A stretch of DNA of 64,000 nt from CAMLJR01 sp964500675 (GTDB lineage Bacteria; Pseudomonadota; Gammaproteobacteria; Pseudomonadales; CAMLJR01). A model generated the notes under the pieces. That model did no database searches. It saw only the letters and a list, made by a program, of their open reading frames with translations, and had not been told where the DNA came from. The stretch lies in NCBI GenBank assembly GCA_964500675.1, contig CAZCNY010000001.1, forward strand, positions 62,001 to 126,000. Reading direction: 5' to 3'. Positions within the stretch are counted from its first letter, which is position 1; the number at the start of each line of letters is the position of its first letter. A program made the translations under genes and the position numbers. Shown here piece after piece: positions 43,497-55,101 of the stretch.

Positions 43497-44519
43497 ATGA
43501 CCAATTATTTTCTACGCCGCCTGCTGTTGATCATTCCGACGTTTATCGGCATCACGCTGCTCGTCTTTACGATCACGCGCGTGGTACCGGGCGGACCGAT
43601 TGAGCGCATGATGACGCAGGCCGCATTGCAACAAAGCGATCAGCACGCATCCCGCACGCGCAGCGGCAACACGCTCGACGAGAAACAGCTCGCGCAACTG
43701 AAAGCGTATTACGGATTCGACAAACCGATACTCGTGAGTTATGGCCAATGGTTGTGGCGCGTGCTGCACCTCGATCTCGGCAACTCGACGCGCTATCACG
43801 ATCCGGTGTGGAGCCTCATCAAGGAGCGCTTTCCAATCTCGATCTTTTACGGCGTCACCACGCTGATCATCACGTATGGGGTTTGTATTCCGCTCGGCAT
43901 GTCGAAAGCGATCCGCCACGGTACCGCGTTCGATAATTTTTCGTCCGTACTCGTATTTCTCGGTTATGCCGTTCCGGGCTATGTGGTCGGCATCGCGCTT
44001 ATCACGATTTTTGCCGCGCAGCTCGATTGGTTTCCGCTCGGCGGTTTTGTCGACGACGATTTCGACACATATTCGCTCGGCAAAAAAATATTCGATATTG
44101 GCTATCACGCCGCGTTGCCGCTGACTGCCTATCTTGCGGGCAGCTTCGCGCTCACCACGCTGATGATGAAAAATGCGCTGATGGACAATCTCGCGGCCGA
44201 TTACATGCGCACGGCGATCGCCAAGGGCCAGAACTTCAAAGGCGCGGTGCGCCATCACGCACTGCGCAATAGCTTGATTCCAATCGCCACGTCATTCGGC
44301 AATAACATTTCGCTGCTGCTCGGCGGCTCGTTTCTGATCGAAACCATTTTCAATATCGACGGGATCGGTCTGCTCGGTTATGAATCCGTGCTCGATCGCG
44401 ACTATCCCGTCGTCATGGGTATTCTCGTGATCAGCTCTTTATTATTTTTGCTCGGCAATATCTTGTCCGATATTTGCGTCGCGCTCGTCGATCCACGTAT
44501 TCGGTTTGGAGAAAACTGA
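43497..44519 (+). CDS. yejB: Peptide ABC transporter permease, YejB-like
   Basis: A 340-residue inner-membrane permease of the Opp/Dpp superfamily. An N-terminal TM helix (LLLIIPTFIGITLLVFTITR) is followed by RVVPGGPIERMM and the BPD_transp_1 domain, with cytoplasmic EAA-like loop DYMRTAIAKGQNFKGAVRHH. Match to E. coli YejB and P. aeruginosa NppB is good. First gene of a five-gene operon (B-E-A-D-F). The gene order places the binding-protein gene third, unlike E. coli yejABEF. The YejABEF/Npp systems take up oligopeptides and the antibiotics microcin C or peptidyl nucleosides. Substrate here unknown. Confidence 0.92.
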   Translation: MTNYFLRRLLLIIPTFIGITLLVFTITRVVPGGPIERMMTQAALQQSDQHASRTRSGNTLDEKQLAQLKAYYGFDKPILVSYGQWLWRVLHLDLGNSTRYHDPVWSLIKERFPISIFYGVTTLIITYGVCIPLGMSKAIRHGTAFDNFSSVLVFLGYAVPGYVVGIALITIFAAQLDWFPLGGFVDDDFDTYSLGKKIFDIGYHAALPLTAYLAGSFALTTLMMKNALMDNLAADYMRTAIAKGQNFKGAVRHHALRNSLIPIATSFGNNISLLLGGSFLIETIFNIDGIGLLGYESVLDRDYPVVMGILVISSLLFLLGNILSDICVALVDPRIRFGEN

Positions 44520-44523
44520 GCGC

Positions 44524-45588
44524 ATGCCTGTACTTAAAAAACTCAACCCGATCACGAAGCGGCGCTGGGCACGCTTTCGCTCGATCAAACGCGGCTATAT
44601 CTCGGCGTTAATACTCAGCGCGCTAATTTTGATTAGCTTGTGCGCGGAATTGCTCGTCAACAACCGCGCGTTGATAGTGCACTATCACGGCCATTGGTAT
44701 TTCCCCACCTATGGCGCCATATTGAGCGGCAAGACTTTCGGTCTCGATTACGATTACGAAACCGATTACAAAACATTGAAAACCATTTTCTCGGACAAAC
44801 AGGCTGCGAAAAACCATTCTGACGACTGGGTACTGCTGCCGCTCATTCCGTACAACGCGCTTGAAACCGATTTAGTAGGCAACGATTTTCCTCCGCTCGC
44901 GCCCTCTCGACAACATTGGCTCGGCACCGATGCCACCGGCCGAGATGTCGTCGCGCGTTTGCTCTACGGTTTTCGTATCGCGATCGCGTTTTCGGCGGCG
45001 TTACTGCTGTTTGAATACGCGATCGGCATTACGCTCGGTTGTCTCATGGGATATTGGGGCGGTGCGTTCGATTTGATATTTCAACGCGCAATTGAAATCT
45101 GGTCGAATATCCCGACGCTATACGTGATCATGATTGTCGCGTCGATTATTCCACCCGGCTTCTGGACGCTGCTGCTCATCATGATCGCGTTCAGCTGGAC
45201 CAATATGACGTGGTACATGCGCACCGCAAGCTATCGCGAAAATACGCGCGACTATGTACTCGCGGCACGCGCGATCGGCGCGAGTGGATCGCGTATTATC
45301 TTCAAACACATTTTGCCGAACAGCATTTCCACCGTCGTCACTTTCGTACCCTTCTCTGTCGCCGCCGGTGTAACCGCGCTGACGGCTCTCGATTATCTCG
45401 GCTTCGGCTTGCCTGCACCGACACCGAGCTGGGGCGAATTATTGAAGCAAGGCACCGATAATCTCGAATCGCCGTGGATCGTTACCAGCGTCGTGGTGGC
45501 GATGACGCTCGTACTTATGCTCGTCACGTTTATCGGCGAAGCGATTCGCGAAGCGTTCGATCCGAAGGCCTTTTTTACCTATGAATAA
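44524..45588 (+). CDS. yejE: Peptide ABC transporter permease, YejE-like
   Basis: A 354-residue permease starting at ATG 44524, 4 nt after yejB. It begins with NPITKRRWARFRSIKRGYIS and a first TM helix (ALILSALILISLCAELLV), then a long periplasmic segment with YDYETDYKTLKTIFSDK. The transmembrane core has LGTDATGRDVVARLLYG and the EAA-like loop YVLAARAIGASGSRIIFKHI typical of YejE/DppC. It pairs with YejB to form the channel. Confidence 0.92.
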   Translation: MPVLKKLNPITKRRWARFRSIKRGYISALILSALILISLCAELLVNNRALIVHYHGHWYFPTYGAILSGKTFGLDYDYETDYKTLKTIFSDKQAAKNHSDDWVLLPLIPYNALETDLVGNDFPPLAPSRQHWLGTDATGRDVVARLLYGFRIAIAFSAALLLFEYAIGITLGCLMGYWGGAFDLIFQRAIEIWSNIPTLYVIMIVASIIPPGFWTLLLIMIAFSWTNMTWYMRTASYRENTRDYVLAARAIGASGSRIIFKHILPNSISTVVTFVPFSVAAGVTALTALDYLGFGLPAPTPSWGELLKQGTDNLESPWIVTSVVVAMTLVLMLVTFIGEAIREAFDPKAFFTYE

Positions 45589-45597
45589 GGCGCACGT

Positions 45598-47444
45598 GTG
45601 AATAAAAAATTCTTCGTGTGGAATTTTATTGCGCTGTTGTTTTTTTTCGGTGCGGCGTTGGCTCATGCAGACGCGCCGAAGCTTCCCGACAACCTGCACT
45701 GGCAAACCAACGACAGCGATCCGGTATTTGCCGATCCGAATGCAAAACGCGGCGGTCGCTTTCGCACATTCATATCGAGTTTTCCACCCACGTTGCGGCT
45801 TGTCGGGCCCGACTCGAACAGCAGCTTCGCGAGCTATCTGCGCGCGAATAATCTTGCGCTCGTCGATCTTCATCCCAACACGTTGAACCCGATACCGGAG
45901 TTGGCGACGCACTGGGCCTTCGATGCCGATGGCAAAACCGTATACTTCAAACTCGATCCCGATGCGCGCTGGTCCGACGGTGTGCCCGTCACGGCCGACG
46001 ATTATGTGTTCGCGCTCGCATTCATGCGCTCGAAATATATCGTCGCGCCCTGGTACAACAACTACTACACCGAGATTATTACCGACGTCATCAAGTACGA
46101 TGATTACACCATCGCCGTGCGCGAAGCCAGCGCGAAGCCGCCCAATGAGCTGCTATTCGATGTCGCGCTGAGCCCCGTACCGAAACATTTTCATAAACTC
46201 GATGAGCATTGGGTGGACGCTTACAATTGGCGTATCGAGCCCAATACAGGACCTTATCAAATCGGTGATATCCGCAAGGGCAAATACATCGAGTTCAAAC
46301 GCAAAGCCGACTGGTGGGGCAATGATAAAAAATATTTTCGTCATCGCTTCAATGTCGATTACGTGCGCATCAAGGTCATTCGCGATCCCAATGTCGCGTA
46401 CAACTATTTTGCCAAAGGCGAACTCGATACGTTTCCACTGATAATGCCACGCTTCTGGTACAAGAAAGCACAAGGCCGCATTTACGACAACGGCTATGTC
46501 GGCCGGATAAAGTTTTATAACGACGTGCCGCGATCCGCGCAGGGATTTTTTCTCAACGAAGACGACCCAATGCTGGCCGACCGCAATGTCCGCTATGGCC
46601 TCGCCTATGCCATGAATTTCGACAAGCTGCTAAGAACCTTATTGCGCGGCGACTACGAGCGCAAACAAACCGAAAATGAAGGCTACGGCGATTACAGCGA
46701 TCTCGATATCCACGCCCGCCTTTTCGATCTGGCGCAAGCCGATCACTATTTCAACCTTGCTGGCTGGAGCGAACGTGGCCCCGATGGTATTCGCGTCAAG
46801 AACGGTCAACGCCTGACGCTGCGCGTGAGCTATAGCCACGGCGACGACACCGATCGTCTCGTACTGCTAAAACAGGAAGCGCTAAAGGCCGGTGTCGAAC
46901 TCACCTTGCAATTACTCGACGGCACCACGTTCTTCAAACAGGTCATGGAGAAAAAACATCAAATCGCCTGGATGGGTTGGCAAGGCGGCGGCATCGCACC
47001 CGTGTATTGGGAGTTTTACCATTCCGATAACGCACACAAGCCGCAAACCAATAACATCACGAACACCGATAATCCCGAGTTCGATAAAAAAATTATTGAA
47101 TATCGCGACGCGACCACCAAACAAGTGCGCGTACAACTCGCGCACGAATTGGAGCGGATGATTTACGACGACGGTGCGTATATTCCGGGTTACAAAGTGC
47201 CGTATACGCGCGAGGGTTTTTGGCGCTGGCTCAAGTTGCCGCCCGAGCATGCGACGCGCACATCGGATTCAGTCTTCGAGCCATTCGGCAACACCGGCGG
47301 CTTGTTCTGGATAGACGAAGACGAAAAAGAAAAAGTGCAGAAAGCGCGCATCCTCGGCGAGAAATTCGCACCGATCAACATTCTCGATGAGCGCTGGCGC
47401 GTTCAGCCGACCACAACGCTCAAGCCGGAAACGGAGCGCAAGCC

Positions 47445-47448
<4 letters not shown>
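45598..47448 (+). CDS. yejA: Periplasmic peptide-binding protein, YejA-like
   Basis: A 616-residue SBP_bac_5 family receptor starting at GTG 45598, with TAAGG (overlapping the yejE stop) 7 nt upstream. Signal peptide NFIALLFFFGAALAHADA. Mature-part motifs: DLHPNTLNPIPELATHWAFD, FKLDPDARWSDGVPVTADDY and the family segment YNWRIEPNTGPYQIGDIRKG. It binds oligopeptides and delivers them to YejBE. Its stop overlaps the next ATPase start (ATGA). P. aeruginosa has two tandem receptors (NppA1/NppA2). Only one is present here. Confidence 0.93.
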
Positions 47449-48447
<999 letters not shown>

Positions 48448-48455
<8 letters not shown>

Positions 48456-49422
48456 AAACAGCAAAGCGTTATTAAGCGTACGCAACCTGCGCAAATATTT
48501 CGCGCAGCGCGGCGGTCTGCTCAGACGCGATAAAAAATATCTGCATGCGCTCGATTCGGTGAGCTTCGACATCGCACGCGGCGAAACGCTCGGCCTGGTC
48601 GGTGAATCGGGCTGCGGTAAATCGACGCTCGGCAAAACGCTGCTGCGTCTGCACGAGCCCGATGCGGGTGAAATTATTTTCGATGGCAATAACATTTGCT
48701 CGCTATCGCGCGAAAAGATGCGCGTATTGCGCAAGCGCATGCAGATGGTGTTTCAGGATCCGTACGATTCACTCAACAGCCGGCACAGCGTTGGCGATAT
48801 TATCGAAGAGCCGTTGCTCATACATAATGCCGGCGACAAATACGAGCGCAAAGCCAAGGTGCAAGCGCTGTTACAACAAGTGGGGTTGCCGCCCGAAAGC
48901 GGCGAACGCTATCCGCACGAATTTTCCGGTGGACAGCGTCAGCGCATCGGCATTGCGCGCGCGATCGCCTTGAAACCCGATTTTATCGTCTGCGATGAAC
49001 CGCTTTCCGCGCTCGATGTTTCGGTGCAAGCGCAGATCATCAATCTGCTGCTCGAACTGCGCACCTCGATGAATCTGTCGCTGCTGTTTATTTCGCACGA
49101 TCTGTCCGTCGTTCGTCATATCAGCGACCGCGTCGCCGTGATGTATCTCGGTGAAATTGTCGAGATTGCCGATGCCAATGCAATTTATCGCGATGCGCGT
49201 CATCCGTACACGCAATATCTGATCGCCTCGATTCCCAAACCAGAACCGGGCTCGCGCCAGCCCATAACACTTCAAGGTGAAATACCCAGTCCGATTGAAC
49301 CGCCAAGCGGTTGTCGTTTTCATCCACGCTGCCCGCAAGCGCAGGAAATATGTCGCGCACAGGCGCCGGTATTAAAAGTAATCGCGAGCGACACACATTA
49401 CGCCGCGTGTCACTTCGCCTGA
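48448..49422 (+). CDS. Oligopeptide ABC transporter ATPase (DppF/YejF C-half-like)
   Basis: A 324-residue ATPase starting at ATG 48448, inside the end of the preceding gene. An upstream in-frame ATG at 48301 lies deep in that gene and adds 49 non-homologous residues. Walker A GESGCGKSTLGK, Q-loop MQMVFQDPYDSLNSRHSV, signature FSGGQRQRIGIARAIAL, Walker B FIVCDEPLSALDVSVQ and H-loop FISHDLSVVRH are present. The C-terminal cysteine cluster is CRFHPRCPQAQEICR. It forms the heterodimeric motor with the preceding ATPase. Last gene of the transporter operon. Confidence 0.93.
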
Positions 49423-49447
49423 TTAATTCGGATTAAACCAGCGCGCA

Positions 49448-51031
<1,584 letters not shown>

Positions 51032-51201
51032 GACCTCTGACGCCAAAATCCCTATAAGCAGACCCCGCACGGCTCATACGAGCTGTCGGGAAAATCTCCA
51101 AAGGCTAAGCATACCCGTTAGACGGGAAACGCCATCTCAAACTTTAGCGTATCCCGACCGGCATGTCATAATCGCCAGCCATTCTTTAGCTATAAAACAA
51201 A

Positions 51202-52341
51202 ATGACCACTACTACTTTTCGCTGTAAAAATGGCGATTTCGAATTATTGCGACGTCCGCCGACTCCGCACCTGCCGCTGCAAGCATGGGATGCCGCCGAC
51301 GAATATCTGCTGTCGGGCATGGCCGGCGACGTCGGCGCTGAAACAAATGTGCTGGTTATCAATGATCAGTTTGGCGCGCTCGCGATCGCATGCAGCGCCG
51401 CCAACGTATGCAGCTGGGGCGATTCCTACACGGCGCATTGCGCGACACTGGATAATTTCGCGCGCAACCGGCTCGATTCATCGCGTCTCGTGTTGCTGCC
51501 GTCGACGGAGTTGCCGGCTGAACGATTCGATCATGTGCTGTGGCGCATTCCGAAAACGCTGCGTTTTTTTCAGCAGCAAGCGCGCGCGCTGCAAACGTGT
51601 GTTGGCGGTACCGCGGTAGTTCTCGCCAGCGGCATGCAAAAACATCTGCCGCCGCGCACGCTCGAACTGCTGCGAGCGTTCGGCGAAATAGAGACCTTCC
51701 CGACACTGAAAAAAGCGCGCTTATTTGCCATACGCTTACACCGCGACGGCTCCGATGGAGAAATGCCAGGCGCCCAGCCGCTGAAGATCGCAGAGCACGA
51801 TCTAAGCCTGCATGCCGGACCCAATGTATTCGCGCGCGACACTTTCGATATCGGCACGCGCTTTTTTATCGAGCAATTTTCACAGCTGCCGCGAGCCGGG
51901 CGCATCGCCGATCTCGGCTGTGGCAATGGATTGCTCGGCTTGCGCGTCAAGCAATTGCAAGCGGAAGCGCAAGTCGAATTTTTCGATGAATCGTATCAGG
52001 CCATCGCCGCCGCGAAAAAAAATTACGCCGCAAACGGCTTGAGCCTTTTAGCGCCGGATGCGCATTTTCATAGCGATGATATTTTCTCGCATTATGCCGG
52101 AGAGCCGTTCGATTTAATTCTCTGCAATCCGCCATTTCACCAGGGGCATGTTGTCGGCGATCATATCGCCTGGCAGATGTTTATGCAGAGCAAGAGCCAT
52201 CTGCGCGGCGGCGGCGAATTGTGGATCGTCGGCAATCGCCATCTCGACTATCACATCAAGCTGAAGAAAATATTCGGCAATTGCCGCCAGATCGCCGCCC
52301 ATGCAAAATTTGTCGTACTGGCAGCTCGTCTTAACGCCTAG
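51202..52341 (+). CDS. rlmG: 23S rRNA (guanine-1835-N2)-methyltransferase RlmG
   Basis: A 379-residue two-domain methyltransferase. The N-terminal degenerate domain has the RlmG-type LPLQAWDAADEYLLSGM and VLVINDQFGALAIA. The C-terminal SAM domain has motif I IADLGCGNGLLGLRV and the catalytic NPPF in ILCNPPFHQGH. The ending LWIVGNRHLDYHIKLKKIFG matches E. coli RlmG closely, separating it from RsmC. It methylates G1835 of 23S rRNA (E. coli numbering). Monocistronic, divergent from the histidine kinase and convergent with the MFS gene (7-nt gap). Confidence 0.93.
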   Translation: MTTTTFRCKNGDFELLRRPPTPHLPLQAWDAADEYLLSGMAGDVGAETNVLVINDQFGALAIACSAANVCSWGDSYTAHCATLDNFARNRLDSSRLVLLPSTELPAERFDHVLWRIPKTLRFFQQQARALQTCVGGTAVVLASGMQKHLPPRTLELLRAFGEIETFPTLKKARLFAIRLHRDGSDGEMPGAQPLKIAEHDLSLHAGPNVFARDTFDIGTRFFIEQFSQLPRAGRIADLGCGNGLLGLRVKQLQAEAQVEFFDESYQAIAAAKKNYAANGLSLLAPDAHFHSDDIFSHYAGEPFDLILCNPPFHQGHVVGDHIAWQMFMQSKSHLRGGGELWIVGNRHLDYHIKLKKIFGNCRQIAAHAKFVVLAARLNA

Positions 52342-52348
52342 CGCTTGA

Positions 52349-53707
52349 TTAATTTTTAGCACTGCGCAAACTCGCGATACTGATCACACCCGCCACGACA
52401 GCAAGACACATCGCGACGATCGCAGGCAGTGGACCGTCACCCAACTTCAATGCAAGCAGCGCCGCAACCAAGGTCGCGCCAGTTGCCTGCCCCAACATGC
52501 GACTGGTGGTGAACAAACCTCCCGCCGCCGCCGAGCGCGCCGCGGGTGCCGACGCGACAATCAGCCGCGCGTTCGGCGAGAAGAACATACCGAAACCCGC
52601 TCCGCACAACCATATTCGCCAGGCGATATCGACGTGGCTGGGATGCGCGGGAAAGAGCGCGACGGACAGCAAGCCAAGCGAGGCAATCGCCATACCGATA
52701 CTGCTGAGCAGCGCCACGGGAATGCGGTCCGACAAAAAGCCGGCCGTCGGCGCCACCATGAATGTCGCGACCGCATACGCCGACATAAGACCACCGATTT
52801 CGCCGGGGCTGAAGCCGTAACCGTGTTGCAGCCGGAACGGCAGATACAGCATCAGAATGATCGAGCCGAGCACGGCGGTGAAGCACGACATCACCGAAAA
52901 TGCGACCACGGGCAACTTGAGCAGACCGATCGGCAGCACCGGTTCCGCTTCGCCCATTTCATGCCGAACGAAAATCCATCCGATCGCGAAGCCCAGCGCG
53001 ATCACGCCGAGCGACAGCCATAAATGACCGCCGTGAATGATGCTTTCCAGACCTGAAATCAATAAGCCAAACGTGAATGCGCAAAGCCCGGCACCGAGCA
53101 AATCGAAAGGTTTTCGATGCGGTACGGGATCGGGCAAAGAGCGGCTGAACAGCAACGCGATAATTGAAAACGGCACCATCGCGGCAAACGCCCAATGCCA
53201 ATTGGTCATCGACAGAATCAAACCGCCGATAACCGGCGCGAGCGCAGTGCCGCCAGCGTTCGCGACGGTGTTGAAGGCGAGCCCGCCGCCCAGTCGCGCC
53301 AGCGGATAAATCGCGCGCAGCTGACCGACAGCGACGCTCATCGCCGCCGCCGTCGCCACCGCCTGCAGCGAGCGCACCGCCATCAGCGCGGGCAAGTTAT
53401 TAGCAAAAAAAGACAGCGTCGCGCCAACAATTTGCAACAGCAAACCGGCTTGATAGAGCCGTCGATAACCGATTCTCTCACCGAGCGCAGCGAACGGCAG
53501 CGCGGTCATGGCGAGGATCAGCTGATACGTAGTGACAATCAAAACTGCCGACGCGCCCTCGATATTCAACGCGCGCGCAATCGTAGGGAGCGTCACACCG
53601 GCAATCGAAACATCGATCTGCAGCGCGAATGCGCCGATAAAGCTGGCAAAAATTGCGACGATGCGGCGCGGAAATGGAAGACCTTGATTGCAATCAGTCA
53701 CAGGCAA
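52349..53707 (-). CDS. MFS transporter, DHA2 (EmrB/QacA-like) family
   Basis: A 452-residue polytopic transporter with about 13-14 hydrophobic segments, consistent with a proton-driven 14-TM drug exporter. Visible family features: FALQIDVSIAGVTLPTIARA in TM1 (the D-x-T/S-I-V-N-V-A-L-P variant), the loop 2-3 motif GERIGYRRLY and motif C-like AGGTALAPVIGGLI in TM5. The second half has FLSDRIPVALLSSIGM. Substrates cannot be predicted. It lies on the opposite strand to rlmG and just downstream of rlmD on the same strand (87-nt gap), possibly co-transcribed with it. Confidence 0.88.
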   Translation of the reverse strand: MPVTDCNQGLPFPRRIVAIFASFIGAFALQIDVSIAGVTLPTIARALNIEGASAVLIVTTYQLILAMTALPFAALGERIGYRRLYQAGLLLQIVGATLSFFANNLPALMAVRSLQAVATAAAMSVAVGQLRAIYPLARLGGGLAFNTVANAGGTALAPVIGGLILSMTNWHWAFAAMVPFSIIALLFSRSLPDPVPHRKPFDLLGAGLCAFTFGLLISGLESIIHGGHLWLSLGVIALGFAIGWIFVRHEMGEAEPVLPIGLLKLPVVAFSVMSCFTAVLGSIILMLYLPFRLQHGYGFSPGEIGGLMSAYAVATFMVAPTAGFLSDRIPVALLSSIGMAIASLGLLSVALFPAHPSHVDIAWRIWLCGAGFGMFFSPNARLIVASAPAARSAAAGGLFTTSRMLGQATGATLVAALLALKLGDGPLPAIVAMCLAVVAGVISIASLRSAKN

Positions 53708-53794
53708 AACTCAAATGCGTACAACAACTCGTCCACGACGTTAACGAACGCGACATGCAAACCGTTGCAGTCGGATCTTCCATTGCGGCTGCGA

Positions 53795-55093
53795 TTAATT
53801 TTTTCGGTCGAGTTGCGCAATCGCTTCGATGTGTCCGGTCTGTGGAAACATATCCACCAGCGCCGCGCGTTCGACGCGAAAACCACCGCGCGCGAGCATA
53901 TCGATATCGCGTATTAACGTTTGCGGATTGCATGACACATAGACGATGCGTCGCAGCTTTTTCGATCTGGCGAGACGCTCGCACAGCACCTTGGCGCCGG
54001 CGCGAGGTGGATCGATCAGCGCGGCATCGTAGACATCGGCGATAACTGCGTCGGCAGCATATAAATCCGCCGCGCGAAATTCAAGATTGACAAAGCCTTC
54101 CCCATTAACGACAGCACGCGTCACCATCGCCGCATCGATTTCATAACCCGTCACGCGGTTGGCGCATCGCGCCAGCGGCAGCGAAAAATTTCCGAGACCG
54201 CAAAAGAAATCGGCAACGCTTGCGCTTGACGATGGCTGCAACCATTTCAACACACGCGCAACGAGCTGATCGTTAACGGCAGGATTGACCTGCGTGAAAT
54301 CGTCGACTGAAAAATGAAACGCCGTGTTTTCACTGGGCACGCTATATAAAAGCTTCGCAGCATTTTCGCAAATCACATTCTCCAATTCGCAAAGCTCGAT
54401 CAATTTACTTTCGTCTCCGGCCGGCAGCGCTCGTTTCGCGCGCCACGTCAAAGCTATTTTGCCAACGCTATCGATCGCGATGCGAATTTCCTCGATACGC
54501 CGCCATTGCACCAGCTGCGCCAGGCAGCGCGGTAATTCCACGAGCAATCGCTGCAAGCGCGCGTCGAGAATTGCGCACTCGTGTACGTCGATAACACGAT
54601 GCGAGTTGACCGCCTTGAAGCCAAGCACCGGCTCGCCATTGCTTTCGCCAACGGCGAGCCGCGCGCGATGCCGGTAATGCCACGGCGCCGCGACAATCGG
54701 CTCATCGAACGAATCGATATGCGCTTTTAAAACGCGCGCCAGCGTATCGGATTTGTGTCGCAACTGCTCTTCATAATCGAGCATCTGCAACGAACAGCCA
54801 CCGCACCGTCCGAATAATTCACAGCGCGCTGCAATGCGCCGAGCGGCGGGTACAATGATTTCGCGCAGTTCGCCTTCGGCAAATTCGCGCTTATCGCGAA
54901 TGATGCGCGCACGCACGGTTTCGCCGGGCAACGTATTGGCTATGAACAGCGGTTTGCTGTTGTGAAACGCCATGCCGCGCCCTTCCGCGCTGAGTTTTTC
55001 GATGGCGACATCGATCTCACCTTGCGGCGTTTTAGTTTTACTCGCCCGCGCGGGTTTAAAAAACAGAGGAGCGGTATGCTTATGCTTGGTCAT
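53795..55093 (-). CDS. rlmD: 23S rRNA (uracil-1939-C5)-methyltransferase RlmD
   Basis: A 432-residue [4Fe-4S] methyltransferase for U1939 of 23S rRNA. An N-terminal TRAM domain (GEIDVAIEKLSAEGRGMAFH) is followed by the cluster cysteines in CELFGRCGGCSLQMLDYEEQ, plus an upstream Cys region. The SAM domain has VADFFCGLGNFSLPLAR, ALIDPPRAGAK and the nucleophile Cys in IVYVSCNPQTLIRDI. Length equals that of E. coli RlmD (433). It follows addA on the same strand after 8 nt. Confidence 0.95.
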   Translation of the reverse strand: MTKHKHTAPLFFKPARASKTKTPQGEIDVAIEKLSAEGRGMAFHNSKPLFIANTLPGETVRARIIRDKREFAEGELREIIVPAARRIAARCELFGRCGGCSLQMLDYEEQLRHKSDTLARVLKAHIDSFDEPIVAAPWHYRHRARLAVGESNGEPVLGFKAVNSHRVIDVHECAILDARLQRLLVELPRCLAQLVQWRRIEEIRIAIDSVGKIALTWRAKRALPAGDESKLIELCELENVICENAAKLLYSVPSENTAFHFSVDDFTQVNPAVNDQLVARVLKWLQPSSSASVADFFCGLGNFSLPLARCANRVTGYEIDAAMVTRAVVNGEGFVNLEFRAADLYAADAVIADVYDAALIDPPRAGAKVLCERLARSKKLRRIVYVSCNPQTLIRDIDMLARGGFRVERAALVDMFPQTGHIEAIAQLDRKN

Positions 55094-55101
55094 TCGATCA
55101 C